Below, one piece after another: positions 11,901-24,790 of a stretch of 64,000 bases of DNA. Origin of the DNA: Larimichthys crocea (taxonomy: Eukaryota; Chordata; Actinopteri; Sciaenidae); assembly GCF_000972845.2 (NCBI RefSeq), contig NC_040013.1, positions 10,380,061 to 10,444,060 of the forward strand, given 5' to 3'. Both the position numbers and the translations under genes were made by a program. The notes beneath the pieces were generated by a model, which was given only the letters and a program-made list of their open reading frames with translations, searched no databases and had not been told where the DNA came from. Each line of letters opens with the position of its first letter. Positions within the stretch are counted from its first letter, which is position 1.

Positions 11901-14059
11901 GCATGCATGCCCGTACGAGTCTCAATCATGAACCACAAAGTTGGGGACAAAGACTGATTGACTCAGATGTGTGATGAGAGGAAAAGAGAGGAAACTGTAC
12001 AGTACAGTGTGGTGAGAGAAAGCAGTATTGGGAAATTGAGTCTGTGTAATTCTTGGCGCTGTATTTGCACCCTGTTACATTCCTTCCATGAAAGAATGCA
12101 CAGAGTATAAAAGCCATTAACCGTAGAGGTTGTCCAACAACAGCCTAGCCTATTTACTATGGTATAATTTACTGCCTTGTTAATTATGCCTGCCTGCATT
12201 AAAATACACCATTTTGACCAAAATTGGGACTGGTGTGCTCGAGTGTGGTTTTTTAGCTATGTCTGAAAGGATTATACTGCCGAATAGCCTTTTCTTTTAC
12301 TGGTCTGACACATTCACACACATTCCTAGTTTAGGTGTGCAGTTTTGGGTTCTTTGTTTTGCCAGATTGATGAACAGTTAAAGAAAGAAATTGCTGAGTA
12401 AACTGACAAGATATGACGAAATGTCAGGTCTGTCAATGTGTACACAAAACCGTGTGTATGTTCAGCTGAGTGTGAATAGATATAACACATAAATAATGTT
12501 GACCGATGTGTGAAAGTGTGAAAAGTATATGTGTGTGCAAACATTTATCACCCTGCTGCCCAAACGTTGACGAGGTAATGCTTACACACTGAACACACTG
12601 TTTCTTTCAGTTATAAGCCAACTGGATGAACTCCAGTGAAAACAGTATGAAGGACATGATGGTAATCTATTTACCCATTTTCACATTCTTGAAGCGGTGT
12701 AAGGCTCACCTTAGTGTTCTGCTGAGGGGGAAGCCATTAAAGCACTTTCTCCAAGCTGATGGCAAAACCATATTTTCAATTTAAGAGCTGCAATTCTTGG
12801 GGTGCTACTTTCTAACAGTTATTGATCTAAAACCGCTGATCATACTGAAGAATGCTGACCTGCACTGAAACACAACATTTGTGGGTGAATGAATGACAAT
12901 ATGAGCCCAGGAAAGCTGCTGAAATCCTTTAATGGGACTTTTGGAACCACTTTTAAATCCCTGCTCACCCCACCTCTCTCTCTCCACACGGCTGATATCT
13001 CCACACTGCAGCATACAGTAAAATAATGGCCTAATTAAGTTGGGGGGTAAGGGGGTGCTGGTGGTTAGGTTTCAGGGTCTAACTGCTGCTGCTCTTGGCG
13101 TGATGCTATCTGCTCAGGCACAGGGGAGCACAGGGGACCAACATTTAGCACCCCCCCTCACCCTCTTAGAAGCAGACAGTTTGGTGCCACGAGGTCCGGA
13201 ACCAGTAATGGACCGAGTGGTGGCTAATGAGCTCCCCAACGCAAACAGGGGGATGTGGCCCACACCACATCCCCCTGCTTCATCTGCAGAGCTAACCAAA
13301 GTATATTTATACATACAGGGTGATCGGACAGCTGCTGAATATCTGTTGGGGATCAATTTCACTTCATGCAAGAATTGGTGCTATAACTTGCCAAGATGCA
13401 CAATTCCCTTTTAGTGTATTTGTTGCTACATGATAATTTTGGGAGAGTTTTGCATTGCACATGAAGAGGCCAGAGCAGCTGTGGTTAAATCCCTACCTTC
13501 TTCTGTCCACATGTAAAAGTTGCATCAGGCAAGACAATGAACAATAATCCCAATGGTCAGACCAGTACACTGTGTGGTAACTTGCTGCCATCTGTGTCCA
13601 TGTGAATGAGCAGCAAAAACCCTAATAATAAATATTTAAGTGTAGATCTTTCCCACGATTAAACAATGTGACAACTTCTTCCTTGGACATTTTTGTTCTT
13701 CATTTCTTGTTATTGCTGCAGAAAGAAACAAATCACGTCCTACTCACCAGATGACATTAAAAACTTCATAAAAAGGGTATAGTTCGAACCAGCTGTGTTA
13801 CATAAATTGATCATAGAGTTGCAAAGCTGACATTTATTTATATGATAATGTTGTACATCATTAAGAGAAATGATTTGCTTGCCAAATGCAAAGAAAAAAG
13901 TCCATCATCCTCCCCTCCTCAGCACCCTCAGGCCTGTGGTTGCTAGTGTTAACATAAACTTAGTTACAAAGGGATATGAACGTCATGTCAGTGAGTTTTT
14001 AGCCATTTGTTGTATGACTGACACCCACAACAAACCAATTCCTTCACCATGACCCCCCT
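11899..14059. other. Intergenic region with one strong hairpin
   Basis: No gene recognised. A plus-strand open frame of 124 codons at 13040-13414 overlaps a GC-richer block with a strong hairpin at 13246-13277 and has no family match I can name. Shorter frames on both strands look like chance. About 12200-12560 is AT-rich with TG-rich stretches. Confidence 0.35.
13246..13277. other. Perfect 13-bp hairpin
   Basis: CAGGGGGATGTGG (13246-13258) and CCACATCCCCCTG (13265-13277) are exact reverse complements around a 6-nt loop. Weak pairing can be extended outward to an AGCTC/GAGCT pair on each side, giving a hairpin of roughly 60 nt. A structured RNA is possible but no transcription unit is visible. 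Confidence 0.8.
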
Positions 14060-14480
14060 TCAATGGATGTTTTCCACAACCCCAAACACATCAGTTCATT
14101 TCTGACACAGTCATGACAAATTACAAACCGTTCCTCTGTTTGGAGTTTAGCCGGGTCGCGTTGGTGGGAGCACCACATGCAGCGTGTTTGGAGATGAAGG
14201 GGTGACGAGAGCCAAGCTGTTGTCAGAAACAGGCTGCGCACACAACTAACAATGCAGCTCTCAGAGCCACCATTGACCATATGGTGGCACTTAGCTGAAC
14301 GCTCTGTCAGCATTACATTGTTTAATTTAATATATGCCTGCTTAAGAAAGAAATATATTTATGTTTACTTCCTTAATGGAATTTGGATTTGTGCAGCTGA
14401 TAAATATTTACAGCTCAGATGAAAAGTCGTTCATCAGATTTATGATGGCTTCTCAGGACAGATGCATCAGAAGAGTTGGG
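14060..14480. promoter_or_regulatory. Candidate conserved regulatory block
   Basis: A long complex stretch with E-box-like CATATG near 14280, ACATTGTTTAATTTAATATA (SOX and homeodomain-like), TTTATGTTTAC (forkhead-like), GCAGCTGATAAATATTTAC and TCGTTCATCAGATTTATGATG. The left part is GC-rich, the right part AT-rich, and neither is repetitive. It is among the better enhancer-like segments here, on texture alone. Confidence 0.3.
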
Positions 14481-15711
14481 GGGATTTCTTAAACAGAATA
14501 GTTTATGAAATGTTTATCTAGGAGACATTCTCATTGTTTAATCTCTGTCTGTTTATTTTCAGGTGATGTCACCCATAGTGATGCCATGCAGTATATACTG
14601 CTACACTTCTGAACTCCGGACATGCATCAACGCAATTCAAATGGAATGCAACATCCTATTTTATCCACCATTGAGCCTGATCCACGTTGCATTACATACG
14701 GATGCTGTCTGAAACAGGAGCACACCAACAAGCGGAGGTCCAGTGAACCTGAAGCAGCAATATATTAGGTTAGTTTTAGGTTACCAAGTGGATGATTGTC
14801 CACTCAACTAACAGAGAGTTGATTCATTGAAAGGGTAAAAGGTGATCAATGGTCCATTGCATCAGATAAGCACCTAACTGGGTGGCTGGATGGATCCCAT
14901 CTCAGGAACTGAGGGTAAACAATGCAGTCCTAGAGTCACCCATAGGCACCTGAAAATTAAGGGACAATCAGACCTTTTCAGAACGGGGAGCAAGGTGAGT
15001 GGGCAGGTTAGTCAGGGGTGAGGAGGGTGGCAGAGGCAATAAAGGCTCTGTGATTAAGAGGAAAATAACTTGGCTGATGGATTTGGTGGCAGTGATCAAA
15101 TCAATGTGTATGTTTCTGTGTATGTGCAACGAGGATGTCAGGGCAGCAGTATTGCTAGGTTTGCATTACAAGGAAAAAGACAGACACTGTTTGGTGTTTT
15201 TTTATTGATGAATGATGTGGTAATGGATAGAAGATGGGTTACAAAAAGAACTCCAGATGGAGAAAGTGAAGAATGAAGGATGAGAAGGAGGAGTGTGGAA
15301 GAAAGACACCATCTTCCCTTCTTAACGCTGTAACGTCTTTCCCTCTCAAACCATGATCTCACAAGCATGAGCAGGAACACCTGTTCAGAGCTGGCTCTCT
15401 CTGTGGCATATTGATATGTAGCTACAGAAAGAGAAGACAAGAGTTGTACTAAACATCTGCTGAGCTGGATGCGGTTGAACAATAAAACTCAGTGATGTAA
15501 AGTCACATTAAAATGGCATGGATCAAAGACGTGAACGTGTTGTCAGCTCAGTTATGAGTGACTGCACGGCAAGTTAAGAATGTGCAATAAAATTAATTTA
15601 ACATTTTTGGTTCATAGTGAAAGAAATACTCTACTGAAAATGTATTTTCACTATCAAATACTCACCACCTGTTGGCTTGAATGGTGGCTCTTAAAGGTTT
15701 TGTTGCTCCTG
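14481..15711. other. Intergenic region, no gene seen
   Basis: Open frames of up to 114 codons (15138-15482 minus) do not resemble known proteins. A region at about 14980-15300 is GA-rich on the plus strand. No repeat family was recognised before the SINE at 15712. Confidence 0.35.
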
Positions 15712-15846
15712 GGGGCGTCCTTATAGCAATATGGTTAAGTACCACATACCACATAACTGCAAGCCGGGGACCTGTGTTGCATGTCATACCCCTCTCTCTT
15801 TCCTTGTTTCCTGTCTGCCTCTGTATTGTCCAATCTAATAATATTT
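15712..15846 (+). mobile_element. Degraded tRNA-derived SINE
   Basis: The phrase GGGGACCTGTGTTGCATGTC followed by ATACCCCTCTCTCTTTCC and CCTGTCTGCCTCTGTATTG matches the body of a SINE that I remember as common in percomorphs. The head holds a decayed A-box-like ATGGTTAAGTA and a decayed B-box region just before GGGGACC. The tail ends CCAATCTAATAATA. It is old and incomplete at the 5' end. No target-site duplication could be assigned. Confidence 0.65.
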
Positions 15847-15934
15847 GTCTGAGTGGATGACAAGAACTTGAACTAGATTTACAGAGGTTACAGTGGATTA
15901 CGTGGAAAAACATGACGCTAGCAGGTCCGATGCT

Positions 15935-16290
15935 GTACTTAGATACAGTAATGCTTTGAGATTAAGGCATCAGCATGCTCCCAATGACAATGCTAACAAG
16001 ATTTTAGAATTCTAATATTTGTTTATTAGCACTAAACAAAGAAATACAGCTAAGGCTGATGGGAATGTCAGTTTTGCACAAACCAAAGTGTTGGACAAAA
16101 ACTTTTTACCTGATGTTTGGTACTTGATAAAAACCTAAGCCACAACATTTCATCCTGAGTGGAGGGACATGGATGTCTTGTATAAAATCTTATGGCAATC
16201 CATCCAATCTATTGAAACCTTTGACTAAAAAACACAAATGAAAACCTCATGGTGGAGAGGCAACACAGGGAATTACCAAAGTCTTTAAGA
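15935..16290 (+). repeat. Dispersed teleost repeat, copy 2
   Basis: This shares the order of phrases with the copy at 775-1295: GCTGATGGGAATGTCA, CAAAGTGTTGGACAAA, AAATCTTATGGCAATCCATC, CCTCATGGTGGAGAGG and ATTACCAAAGTC. It lies about 90 bases after the SINE and in the same orientation as copy 1. Parent family uncertain. Confidence 0.7.
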
Positions 16291-17029
16291 ATTATCATCT
16301 GCGACGAGGATAGAAGAAGATTTTTTTTAAATGTGTCAACATCCACAGAAACATTTTAATTAAAAATTCACAGCATTTAATTTTTTACACTAGTTAGAGT
16401 TATTGCTTCTGTGATAAATTTCTAAATATGTCATTTCAGATGTATCAGATGATTTATCACTATGAGAATGCAATAGCACAACATAAAAGCAGTTTGGTTA
16501 TGCAGTTTAACAAAATTCAAGATGTTTTATTGTAACTTGTACAGGTACACTCAAACATATAATAAAAGATATGTAAATATAGATATATAAAGGATATAAA
16601 GGCTGCATCTACAATCATTAATCAGATATTGAATAGAGTGTTGGATTGCATTAAAATATTGTTTTGTGAGAATCAATTTGTGGTTTTAAAAAGAGTCCTG
16701 CCAAGTTCCTGTTTTGTATGGATCAGCCAAGAGCTCTGTCACTAGTTTCATTGCAAGTTCTTGGCAGGGTGTTCACACAGCCTTGGGCTGGCCAGAAGAC
16801 AGTAGTGTGTGTCATGGTGTGGCCTCACTTTGCATTCCTTTGTATTATGTCCTTTCAGGCCTAAGGCAAACATGTCTGCGCTCAGTGACACACAAAAGCA
16901 CAATAACATGTTTCAGAGTGTCCCAGCTTGTGTTTTCAAGTGAACTTGAAATTTTGTGCCGTCGTGTGCGAACAAAATCACAGAAACTAGGCTGTTAGCC
17001 ATATGGGAGGAGTGAGAAGAGGAAGACGT
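16291..17029. other. Intergenic, AT-rich
   Basis: About 16320-16690 is strongly AT-rich with no structure. About 16700-17000 is of mixed composition, with an open frame of 94 codons at 16714-16998 that I do not recognise. Confidence 0.35.
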
Positions 17030-17440
17030 TGTTGGGTAGATGAAGATGAAGAGGTCAAGCTGCCCGTGAACACGGAAACGTGATCTTTAATCTTGATAAA
17101 GGGGTGATGGCTGGATTGAGTTAAGTCAAACCAACAACGACCTGATTGGGGCGAAAGCTTTATTCACTTCACGATTTCACCGGCTTTAGACGTCCCTGTA
17201 AAACCTGCGTGTATTCCTCCCGTTCAGCTTCAATGAATGCCCTTTCATTCTCAGGACATGTTTTTGTTTTGTCTCCCAGAAAGCAGCCTCCCCCGTGCCT
17301 CTTGTAGCTCTGACCAGAGTCCTGATGTTTCCAGTTAACCCACAGTGGAAGTCTCTCATTTGACAAATAGCAGTTCTGCCCCGGGAACTCTGGTATACCA
17401 AGAAGAGAGTCTATCCACATGAAGGCTGATGCTGGCAAAC
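17030..17440. promoter_or_regulatory. Candidate regulatory block with GATA-like sites
   Basis: A complex segment beginning AACGTGATCTTTAATCTTGA with TTGATAAAGGGGTGATGG, CAACGACCTGATTGGGGC and TTCACTTCACGATTTCACC. Minus-strand open frames overlap it, but the amino-acid composition is unremarkable and no splice signals frame them. Confidence 0.25.
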
Positions 17441-18821
17441 AAAACTTTTACTGATCCCACAAAACACACGCACTCTCTCACACATATGAGACTTGTGTGA
17501 TTTATGGCCGCCCGTGTTGTCAAGATGTCCAAATCAGCAGCACTAATTGATAACAGTGTCGTTTATGAGTGTGGATTATCACTCATACTCCTATAAGTGG
17601 TTAAGTATCTCTCAGCAGGGTTGTGGGCTTGAACACAGAGCTGCATGTTCTCTAATTGTTGAATATTATGAGGTTTTGTGTTTAATTTTGGAATCCATCA
17701 GTTTCTCTGAGTGTGACTTTCCCAGCGCTTTGCAAGTTAAAATGTAACTGTATATTTATAAATCACCAAACTGAAGATATGTGGAAAAAAGTTGGTGCTG
17801 TCATGTGAGATCAGAAAGCAGGTGATGAAGCCAACAAGGCAAACAAGAGTAAAACAGATTACAGAAGACAGCCAAGGTGATTTGTTTAAGTCTGTGGCTT
17901 TGCACAATGATGGATGTGTAGATAAATGGTTAGTCTGCTGCAGTGTCCTGAACTGCACTAGTGGCTATTTGAAGAGTCTTGTTGATAGTAAACTTTTAGA
18001 CTAGGCAGATTGCCTGCAGAACGGTAGCCAAAAAGTGATTGCAGCCAGGCTGTCCACACACCTCCGACACCAAACATCTGGATACAATGCACTGCATTTA
18101 ACACTTGCACTTACTGTATGCCAAGCTCTTCATGAAAGGTGTGTCCCTCTGTATGAGTCAAAGGTACCTGGATGATGGTAATAACAGACAAGAGGAGGTG
18201 GCGGGGGATGGAGACGGAGAGGGAGGAAAGTAGAGAGTGAGAGGGACAGAAAAACATTTTTACTAGCCTGCACAGTAGATCACTCTCACCCGGGGGTGTA
18301 GTGAAGGAAGGTTGGGCTGCTTTATTGACTGCTTGGCAGCTGCCCGTAAGAGGGGGGGAAGGATGGAAAATCAGATTGTTCTCTCACCTGAAACTGTTAT
18401 AATCCAGCAAGAGTTACTGCCCCTGTCTGTTGTCTAAGCACAATTGGCAGGTGAGTTTGAAACTAAAGTGAATACTGTGAGACAGAGATGGGATGTTACA
18501 GAACCAGGTCATGTTAGCATGCTCTGTAAATCACTGAGTTGGGACACCAAACTGATTTGAAAAGGATAACCATTTAAAGTAAATATTTTGTTGCTGTAAG
18601 CGTTTTTGTCATGGTTACATCAAGTACTGAAAACTTTGCTTTTTGGAACATCTATGGAAGTTCAACTATTATGTATATATTATGTATGACAATCAGAATA
18701 TGATTCAATAAAAGTTAAAACCAAAACAATGAACAAAGTAAAAATGTGACAGATGTGATGATGATCATACATCATTTTATCATTTAAGGCAAAGAAATGT
18801 TTACGGGATTGTGATCAGTGA
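17441..18821. other. Intergenic region, no gene seen
   Basis: No coding signal. A polypurine stretch occupies about 18188-18255 on the plus strand. The sequence at 18290-18370 is GC-richer. The remainder is AT-rich. Confidence 0.35.
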
Positions 18822-18935
18822 TGGAAGTAGGTTACTGAGTTCTTCTGTTTAGTGAAAGTGATGCATTAAAATTTTGACTTAGAATTACAAAAATATTATC
18901 ATCACAATCTACTGAAAGGTCATACTGTATATGTA
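18822..18935 (+). mobile_element. Left-end fragment of inverted-end element
   Basis: CAGTGATGGAAGTAGGTTAC followed by GTGATGCATTAAAATTTTGA and AAAATATTATCATCA parallels the left end of the larger element at 47362. It is a decayed fragment in the same orientation. I remember the family, which starts near CAGTGGTGGAAG, as very common in percomorphs. Confidence 0.55.
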
Positions 18936-20521
18936 ACAGTATATATGCAACATGTAACATTCACACCTTAATAATGACACCTTTGACCAATAAATAGTTA
19001 CAGTTACACCTTTGCTTTGTCCCGTGACACCATTTAAAGTTGGCTAAAATCAACAGTGTTTAATTCCTTTGTTAGAATCATGGAACATTTTAGTTGGTGA
19101 AACATTTTGCAAGATATATGCACTCAGACAATATTTTAGTGGTGATTACATTAGCGAACATGCAAGCTAAGACTAACTAGCTGCAGTCAAAGATTTTTTT
19201 TCCCCTGTCTCCTTGTTTCTGTCTCCAAACCTCGTTTGGAAGTGTCCTTAACTGAAACTAATGACAAATAAAAATGTCAGGAGTAATATAAAGAATGTTT
19301 ATATTATTTAAGGTGTGTAAAAAAACATCATGATCTTATGACTGTGTTGCATGTTTTATCTTTTCGTCTAACATCTGTCACAATATTAACACATAATCAA
19401 TACTACTCAAAGTCATTGTATAACAGGTGCATTTGTTACAAAAGTTACCAAAACGCTGACTTTAATGAAGTTTTATTGCTTTTTTCTCTCACATTACCTC
19501 ACATCTTTCATATTGTTTCTCAACAAGTAGACACACGATGACTCACCCACCCACTGGTAACAGCAGCAGTAATAAAAAGAAAACTGCGACACAACAAAAA
19601 TGTTGCAAGAAGTTTCTTTCTTTTTAATGCTGGAAAATTAATAATAATGGAAACCCATATGACCTACTTTTAATGATACAAGACTTTTTTTTACCACCTT
19701 CAGCTCAAACATGAAGGTGTTCCGAGACTAGAGGATTTATTTGTTACAAGAAAATTGCTTCTTCAGCCCCTGGGTAGAGAAGAGGATCAGACAAGGAGTC
19801 ACTGTGAAGTATTTGACTCCATACCTGCTCACTGCTGCATCTGGAGAGAAACTCTGTTACTTGACTCCATCAAAGAACCCTTGTTAGCACCCAAAAGACA
19901 CACACACAGCAGACTGAGATGTTCCAACTTGTTGGAGGACAAACAGAAAAGATTAACACTGAATGGATGCTGCGCACATCCACTGCAGGCTGGGATAATA
20001 ACCCTGACAGGCTGAGACACCGCTAAAAAAAGAACAACTTGAGTGAAGCTGCTCCAAGTGGTTTATTTATTGTCTTTAATTCTGCCCTACAGCGAGCGTG
20101 TCTTCATGAGAGCAGAGGCCTGTCTCTCTCTGGTTTGTCTCTGCTGTTAGGGACATGCCAAAAAGTTCTAGAGCAGAGACAATCTGAAAAGCCCGCCAGG
20201 CTCACCAGAACCCAGCCACAATGAGAACACCCATTGATGGCATGAAGTCAACACTGCAAGACAACACATGCCGCCTCACCAGCAAACACTCACCAAGAGA
20301 AGAGCAATACTTTCTCTTTCCCACTGATTAAAAGTGCTTGAGGGAAAGAGGAAGACTTGGCAGAGGAACTGTCATTGTAGAGTTATCACTGAATGTTGTG
20401 TTTACTACGTTTGAGCATCCCATCAGATAAATCCTAAAAAAATGTAGGCCTGACAAGTATTCTCTTAGCTGACCTTTTGTAAATGGTTTAACCTTTTGGT
20501 AAAACAAAAACGTTCTTTATA
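18936..20521. other. Intergenic region, no gene seen
   Basis: AT-rich until about 19740, then more mixed. Open frames at 19755-20015 and 20039-20224 on the plus strand have no recognisable content. Confidence 0.35.
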
Positions 20522-20765
20522 TCTGCCTGTATGCTAAATATAAAGTCACAGCCAGCAGATTAGAAACAGAGAGAAACAGCTTTCCTAGCTCTGCCCACAG
20601 CCTGGCATCTACCTGCACAATCCATACACATTATACCAAGTGTCTTTATGCTACGCTAAGATAACCGGTGGTTGTTTCATATTTAGTGTACAAACACAAA
20701 ACTGCAATCTTCTCATCTAACTCTTGGCAATGCTCTTTATGTGCTCAGAGAATTTAGCTATGTAA
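20522..20765. mobile_element. Foldback repeat, copy A
   Basis: The left half reads forward (TGTATGCTAAATATAAAGTC, AGAAACAGCTTTCCTAGCTC) and the right half holds the same motifs on the opposite strand (TTTATGCTACGCTAAG, CATATTTAGTGTACAAAC, ATCTTCTCATCTAACTC). The halves therefore form an imperfect palindrome. Related copies lie at 24505-24790 and 42770-42950. The words GAGAAGATTG, TTAGCTTAGCATAAAGACT and AAATATGAAGCT are hallmarks of a percomorph repeat I know from memory. Confidence 0.6.
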
Positions 20766-23700
20766 TTAAAAAAGATTTATACCCAAGAAACAACAATTCT
20801 CAAGGATAATCTACAGAGTTCACTGTAAGAGAAAAATTGTGCCAAATAGTAGTAGTACAGTAAGAAGTGAATTCTGAATAGACATGTAATTTACTGTACT
20901 TTCCAATGAGCAATCACTTGTAATCCTAATGTGGCAAATCCTAGTCTATCTGGCCCTGCAATCAACTTTAAAGCAAATACACATTTTTTAGGCGATTAAA
21001 TGAAATTTCACCCAAGGAGTGTTATTATGTGCTATGTATGCATAGTACCATACAATTATCCACTGTATCAGAACTTGGACATGCTCAAGTTTCACATCTT
21101 AAGCTGCTTTTAAAATTGGAAATAATTGTGTGTCTGAAGGATACTGTTGCCATCTTGACAATATATCATACACACCACAGAATGCTTTGCAATACTACAT
21201 CAAATAATACAGCATGTCATACCTACCTGTAAAGCTATTACCGTACCACTTCAAAGAAAGATTTTTTTTTTCATCTCACGGCACACACTTCCTTCTGTTG
21301 TTATAAGAGGAGGCAAATGAGTGATAAGGAGAATAAACCAGCAATTATTAACGGGAAATTCAGGGGAATCAGATAACTACCACTATGTACTGTACACATA
21401 TGGCCTATGGCAAGTTCCCAAATTTATAAGGGTATACTAATATGACAAAACATAAAAGTAATCTGATTTTATATGTTTACCAAAACAGTGAAGAAGACAG
21501 TCTTGATGAAATTCAAGGTGTGGTGCCAGTGTGTGACAGAGTGTTGATCTGGTAGGCAACCTGAGTTAATCACATCTGTGGGCCTATTTGGGTCACATGG
21601 GAGTAACAGGCGTATGTAGTCAGGGGATAAATGCTACAGAAACCACATGGACACACAACACTGACATATTGTATGAACACACATGCATCCACACGGACAA
21701 ACAGTAAGTTTCCACTCAAAGAGAAACACATTTCACACCAATCTAGCACCCTGAGATTGTGAGAGACTGTGAAGATGGGCTTCAGGTAGAGGGAGAGGAC
21801 AGAGAGTGAGTGAAAAACAGAGAGAGACAGAGACACTTTGATTTTCAATGTCCTTTATTTAATGAGGTCACCTCAAACACCACAAAGGACACACAATGCA
21901 CTTCGAAAACTACACACATACTTGCAGACACACCTCTGTTACGCTCACGCAACTGCAGCTCCTCACTGCAATAACAGTAGAAGACAGAAAACCCCAGCAG
22001 GCTGAGTGTGCAGACATAACAGTAACAGTATATCAATATACAAACATGACAATATACTGGACCTACCAGTGAAAGTCTGATTCAGATGAAGGCCCACACC
22101 AGTGGTTGGGTGGAGATTTCAGCCTGTTTAGTCTGCTGCAGATAATTTTTCCATATGTTTTCAGGTTGATAACCTACTTTACTTTTCATTCATTCCATAT
22201 AAATCAACATGCTATGTGTCCTTATCTTAGCAGAATAATTCGTTCCAAGCAGAGACCATTAATAAAAACCTTCCTCAGTGGTGCATATCGTCAACAGCTT
22301 GAATCGGCTGATGTTTTTGGAATGTCTTAATCCAAGAACACAATCAGTAAGAAAAAATTGACAAGAATCATGCATCATGTTTTTTTGCATGAAAAAATGT
22401 TGCTGCTCCCCATTCTTGAAGAAACAAAAGTTTGCACCAAAATAATGTTATTTTTTAATGGTGATAATGCAGCCTATTGCTGTCCTGAAATCTATGTAAA
22501 CTTAAACTTATGGTATGCTTTAAAATAATTAGTGCAGATTTATATTTTATGGCTTAAAACATGCAAAAGCACAACAATGTTAGGAGACACCTAACCTTGC
22601 TACCTGATTCCTTATTTGTTTGACATCAGTAACTTTTATTCATTGCCACGTCTAGCTGCCACAATGTCCACACTACTGTCAGGTTTACTTCGCCATTGCT
22701 TATCATCATTCCTTGCCGCCACCTGAAGACCACTGTTAAGCCTCCCACCATCCATCATTAAGACATTAAACTCTACACACTGATCCTTCAAATGCAACGT
22801 GTAAGAATAGTCCAACAGCAAGAAAACAATGAACAAAATAATGGTGAGCAGAGATGACGTGGTTACATTAATCAGCCACATGAATCACCAGCCTCACATC
22901 CCAACTCTACATTTCGAGTCCACATTAGGCAGAAAAATGTAGGTTGCCCTGCACTGATCTTTTGGGTGGAGACAGCTTATAGAAAAACAGTGACATAAAG
23001 AAAGGGAGATGGACAAATGGCACGTCTGGCATGTATAATGTTTCTGCAGTCTGCTCCAGCCAAATCACTGATGAGAAATCTCTCTCCGCTCAGCCACAAA
23101 GGCAGCTAAAGTTACCCTGTGACTAATGTACTATCCCTCTTGTTTCCTACACCTTTTCCAGCCTCCTTCACTTCCTCTCATCTCATATATTTTCCTGCTC
23201 ATTTAATCTTCCTTTTATTTGGATCCTCGCCCCCTACAATCTTCTATCTCTGTCTCGTGGAGCTCTCTTCCTTATCAGTCCACCTTCTGGCTGGATTCAA
23301 GTATAGATCAAACTTTTACGTCATCTGCCACAACGGCACACTTGCAGACGGAAGTAAGCGGAACTTTGCACCTAGTTGGCAAATGGGAGACTATAAGGCT
23401 CTTGGGAGTCACTGAGGGGGGTTCTTTGGGGAGTTCAAAGGTGAATGAGATGTCAGCGCTGTGGGACAGAGTGATGAGGTGAATGGGAGTGCAGAAACAG
23501 ACTCAAGACAGAATCAAGTATCAGTCCAAATCCTGGCTTGTTCAGATCCATCAACTCAGGAGAGTCTGGAGACGTCCAAAATGTTTAGAAATAGTAAATC
23601 TTACTGATGTTCTGCAATCTCTCTTTTCACTCTCACTTCAGTTTTGTCTGTCTCTCTGACGCACACAGTTCCTCTCCTCAAAACACTAACCTTAGCCCAC

Positions 23701-24260
23701 TGCATAACTGTAAACTAACCTTAACTGTAAGACTTGTTGGAAGATCCTTGACCAAAGTGAGTCTGCAGAAACATCCCCATTATGAAGCTTATGAAAGCTC
23801 AAACTTAAAGCATGTGCACATACGCATTCACACTGGCTTTTGGTTAGGCACACAAATATCAGCAGAATTTTGATTCATCACACAGACTGCTAGTAAATCA
23901 GCTCTGTAGGATACTATGTAGGGCTTTAAAACAAATCCCTTTGTCTTCTTTAAACTGGTCCACATGATGAGGTATCTGGACTGTAATACCACTGATCCCT
24001 CTCCTTCTATATGGTAAGTTTTACTAGTTGTGTCCACTTACATACTGAACCTTTTTCTTCAGTTATACACTTAAATATAATATAGATTATACATTTCACA
24101 TTATCTATACTTTGAAAACCTCTATGTATAAGTTATTTTAATTGAGTCCAAAATATCGTGTTCTTACATCAAACTCTGGCTACTGGAATTTTACCATGAC
24201 TGATTTTTATTCCAAAATAAACCAACCTATTTCAAGAGGCCTACTGTACGTGCTTGACAA
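20766..24260. other. Intergenic region, no gene seen
   Basis: Open frames of up to about 98 codons (23119-23415 plus) show no domains. About 21730-21840 is GA-rich on the plus strand. About 22340-22620 is AT-rich. About 23100-23260 is pyrimidine-rich. I recognise no transposon ends here. Confidence 0.35.
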
Positions 24261-24420
24261 TGAAAAGCAACTCCAAGGCAGCAGCAGCTTGGGTGACAAT
24301 GTACAGTTTCCCCAGGACACCGTTGAATGCACGACTTCCATACAATGAAAGTGAGCTGCTAATGTCTCATAATTGCTAGCACATATTGTGAAGTATATAG
24401 GAATGGGGTTGTTTTAGCAG
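24261..24420 (+). repeat. 160-bp diverged direct repeat, copy 1
   Basis: It begins TGAAAAGCAACTCC and contains GCAGCAGCTTGGGTGACA, ATGTACAGTTTCCC, CTCATAATTGCTAGCA and GGAATGGGGTTG. The second copy is at 25952-26113. By eye about three quarters of the positions agree, with small indels. Flanks are unrelated, so this is either a dispersed repeat or an old local duplication. Confidence 0.75.
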
Positions 24421-24504
24421 CTCAAACATCATAAGATATGCACAAGATATTTGTGCAATCATCAATGTGAAGTTCAACTTTTAAGTTACTCCCTAAATAA
24501 ATAA

Positions 24505-24790
24505 TTGGACATTTTAGGAAAGAATATTATTTATTCTCTTGCTCAGAGTTAGGTGAGAAGATTGACACCACTCTCTAGCCTGCCAAATGTAAATCTGCCC
24601 ATCAGCACCTCTGAAGCTAATGTTATATCTCATCTGTTTAATTTGTGTAAGAACCAAATGGGTAAAACCTAGAGGGTGTTTCCATTTGTTTCTAGTCTTT
24701 CTGCCAAGCTAATCTATTCATTTCCCAGCTGGAGCTTCATATTTAATGGAAATATATGAGTAGTATCAATCTTTTCATCTGCCAGTCAAC
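24505..24790. mobile_element. Foldback repeat, copy B
   Basis: The left arm at about 24550-24593 (TGAGAAGATTGACACCACTC) is matched by the right arm at about 24738-24781 read on the minus strand (TGAAAAGATTGATACTACTC). Between them are the words CCCATCAGCACCTCTGAAGC and GTTATATCTCATCTGTTTAA, typical of the family's core. It sits about 85 bases after copy 1 of the direct repeat. Confidence 0.65.

Noticed and set aside
11555..11957. Open frames of 131 and 116 codons on opposite strands
   Set aside because: Both pass through the AC microsatellite, overlap each other and show no domain.
13040..13414. Plus-strand open frame of 124 codons as a gene
   Set aside because: No family resemblance, no splice frame, and a strong hairpin in the middle explains part of the GC-rich texture.
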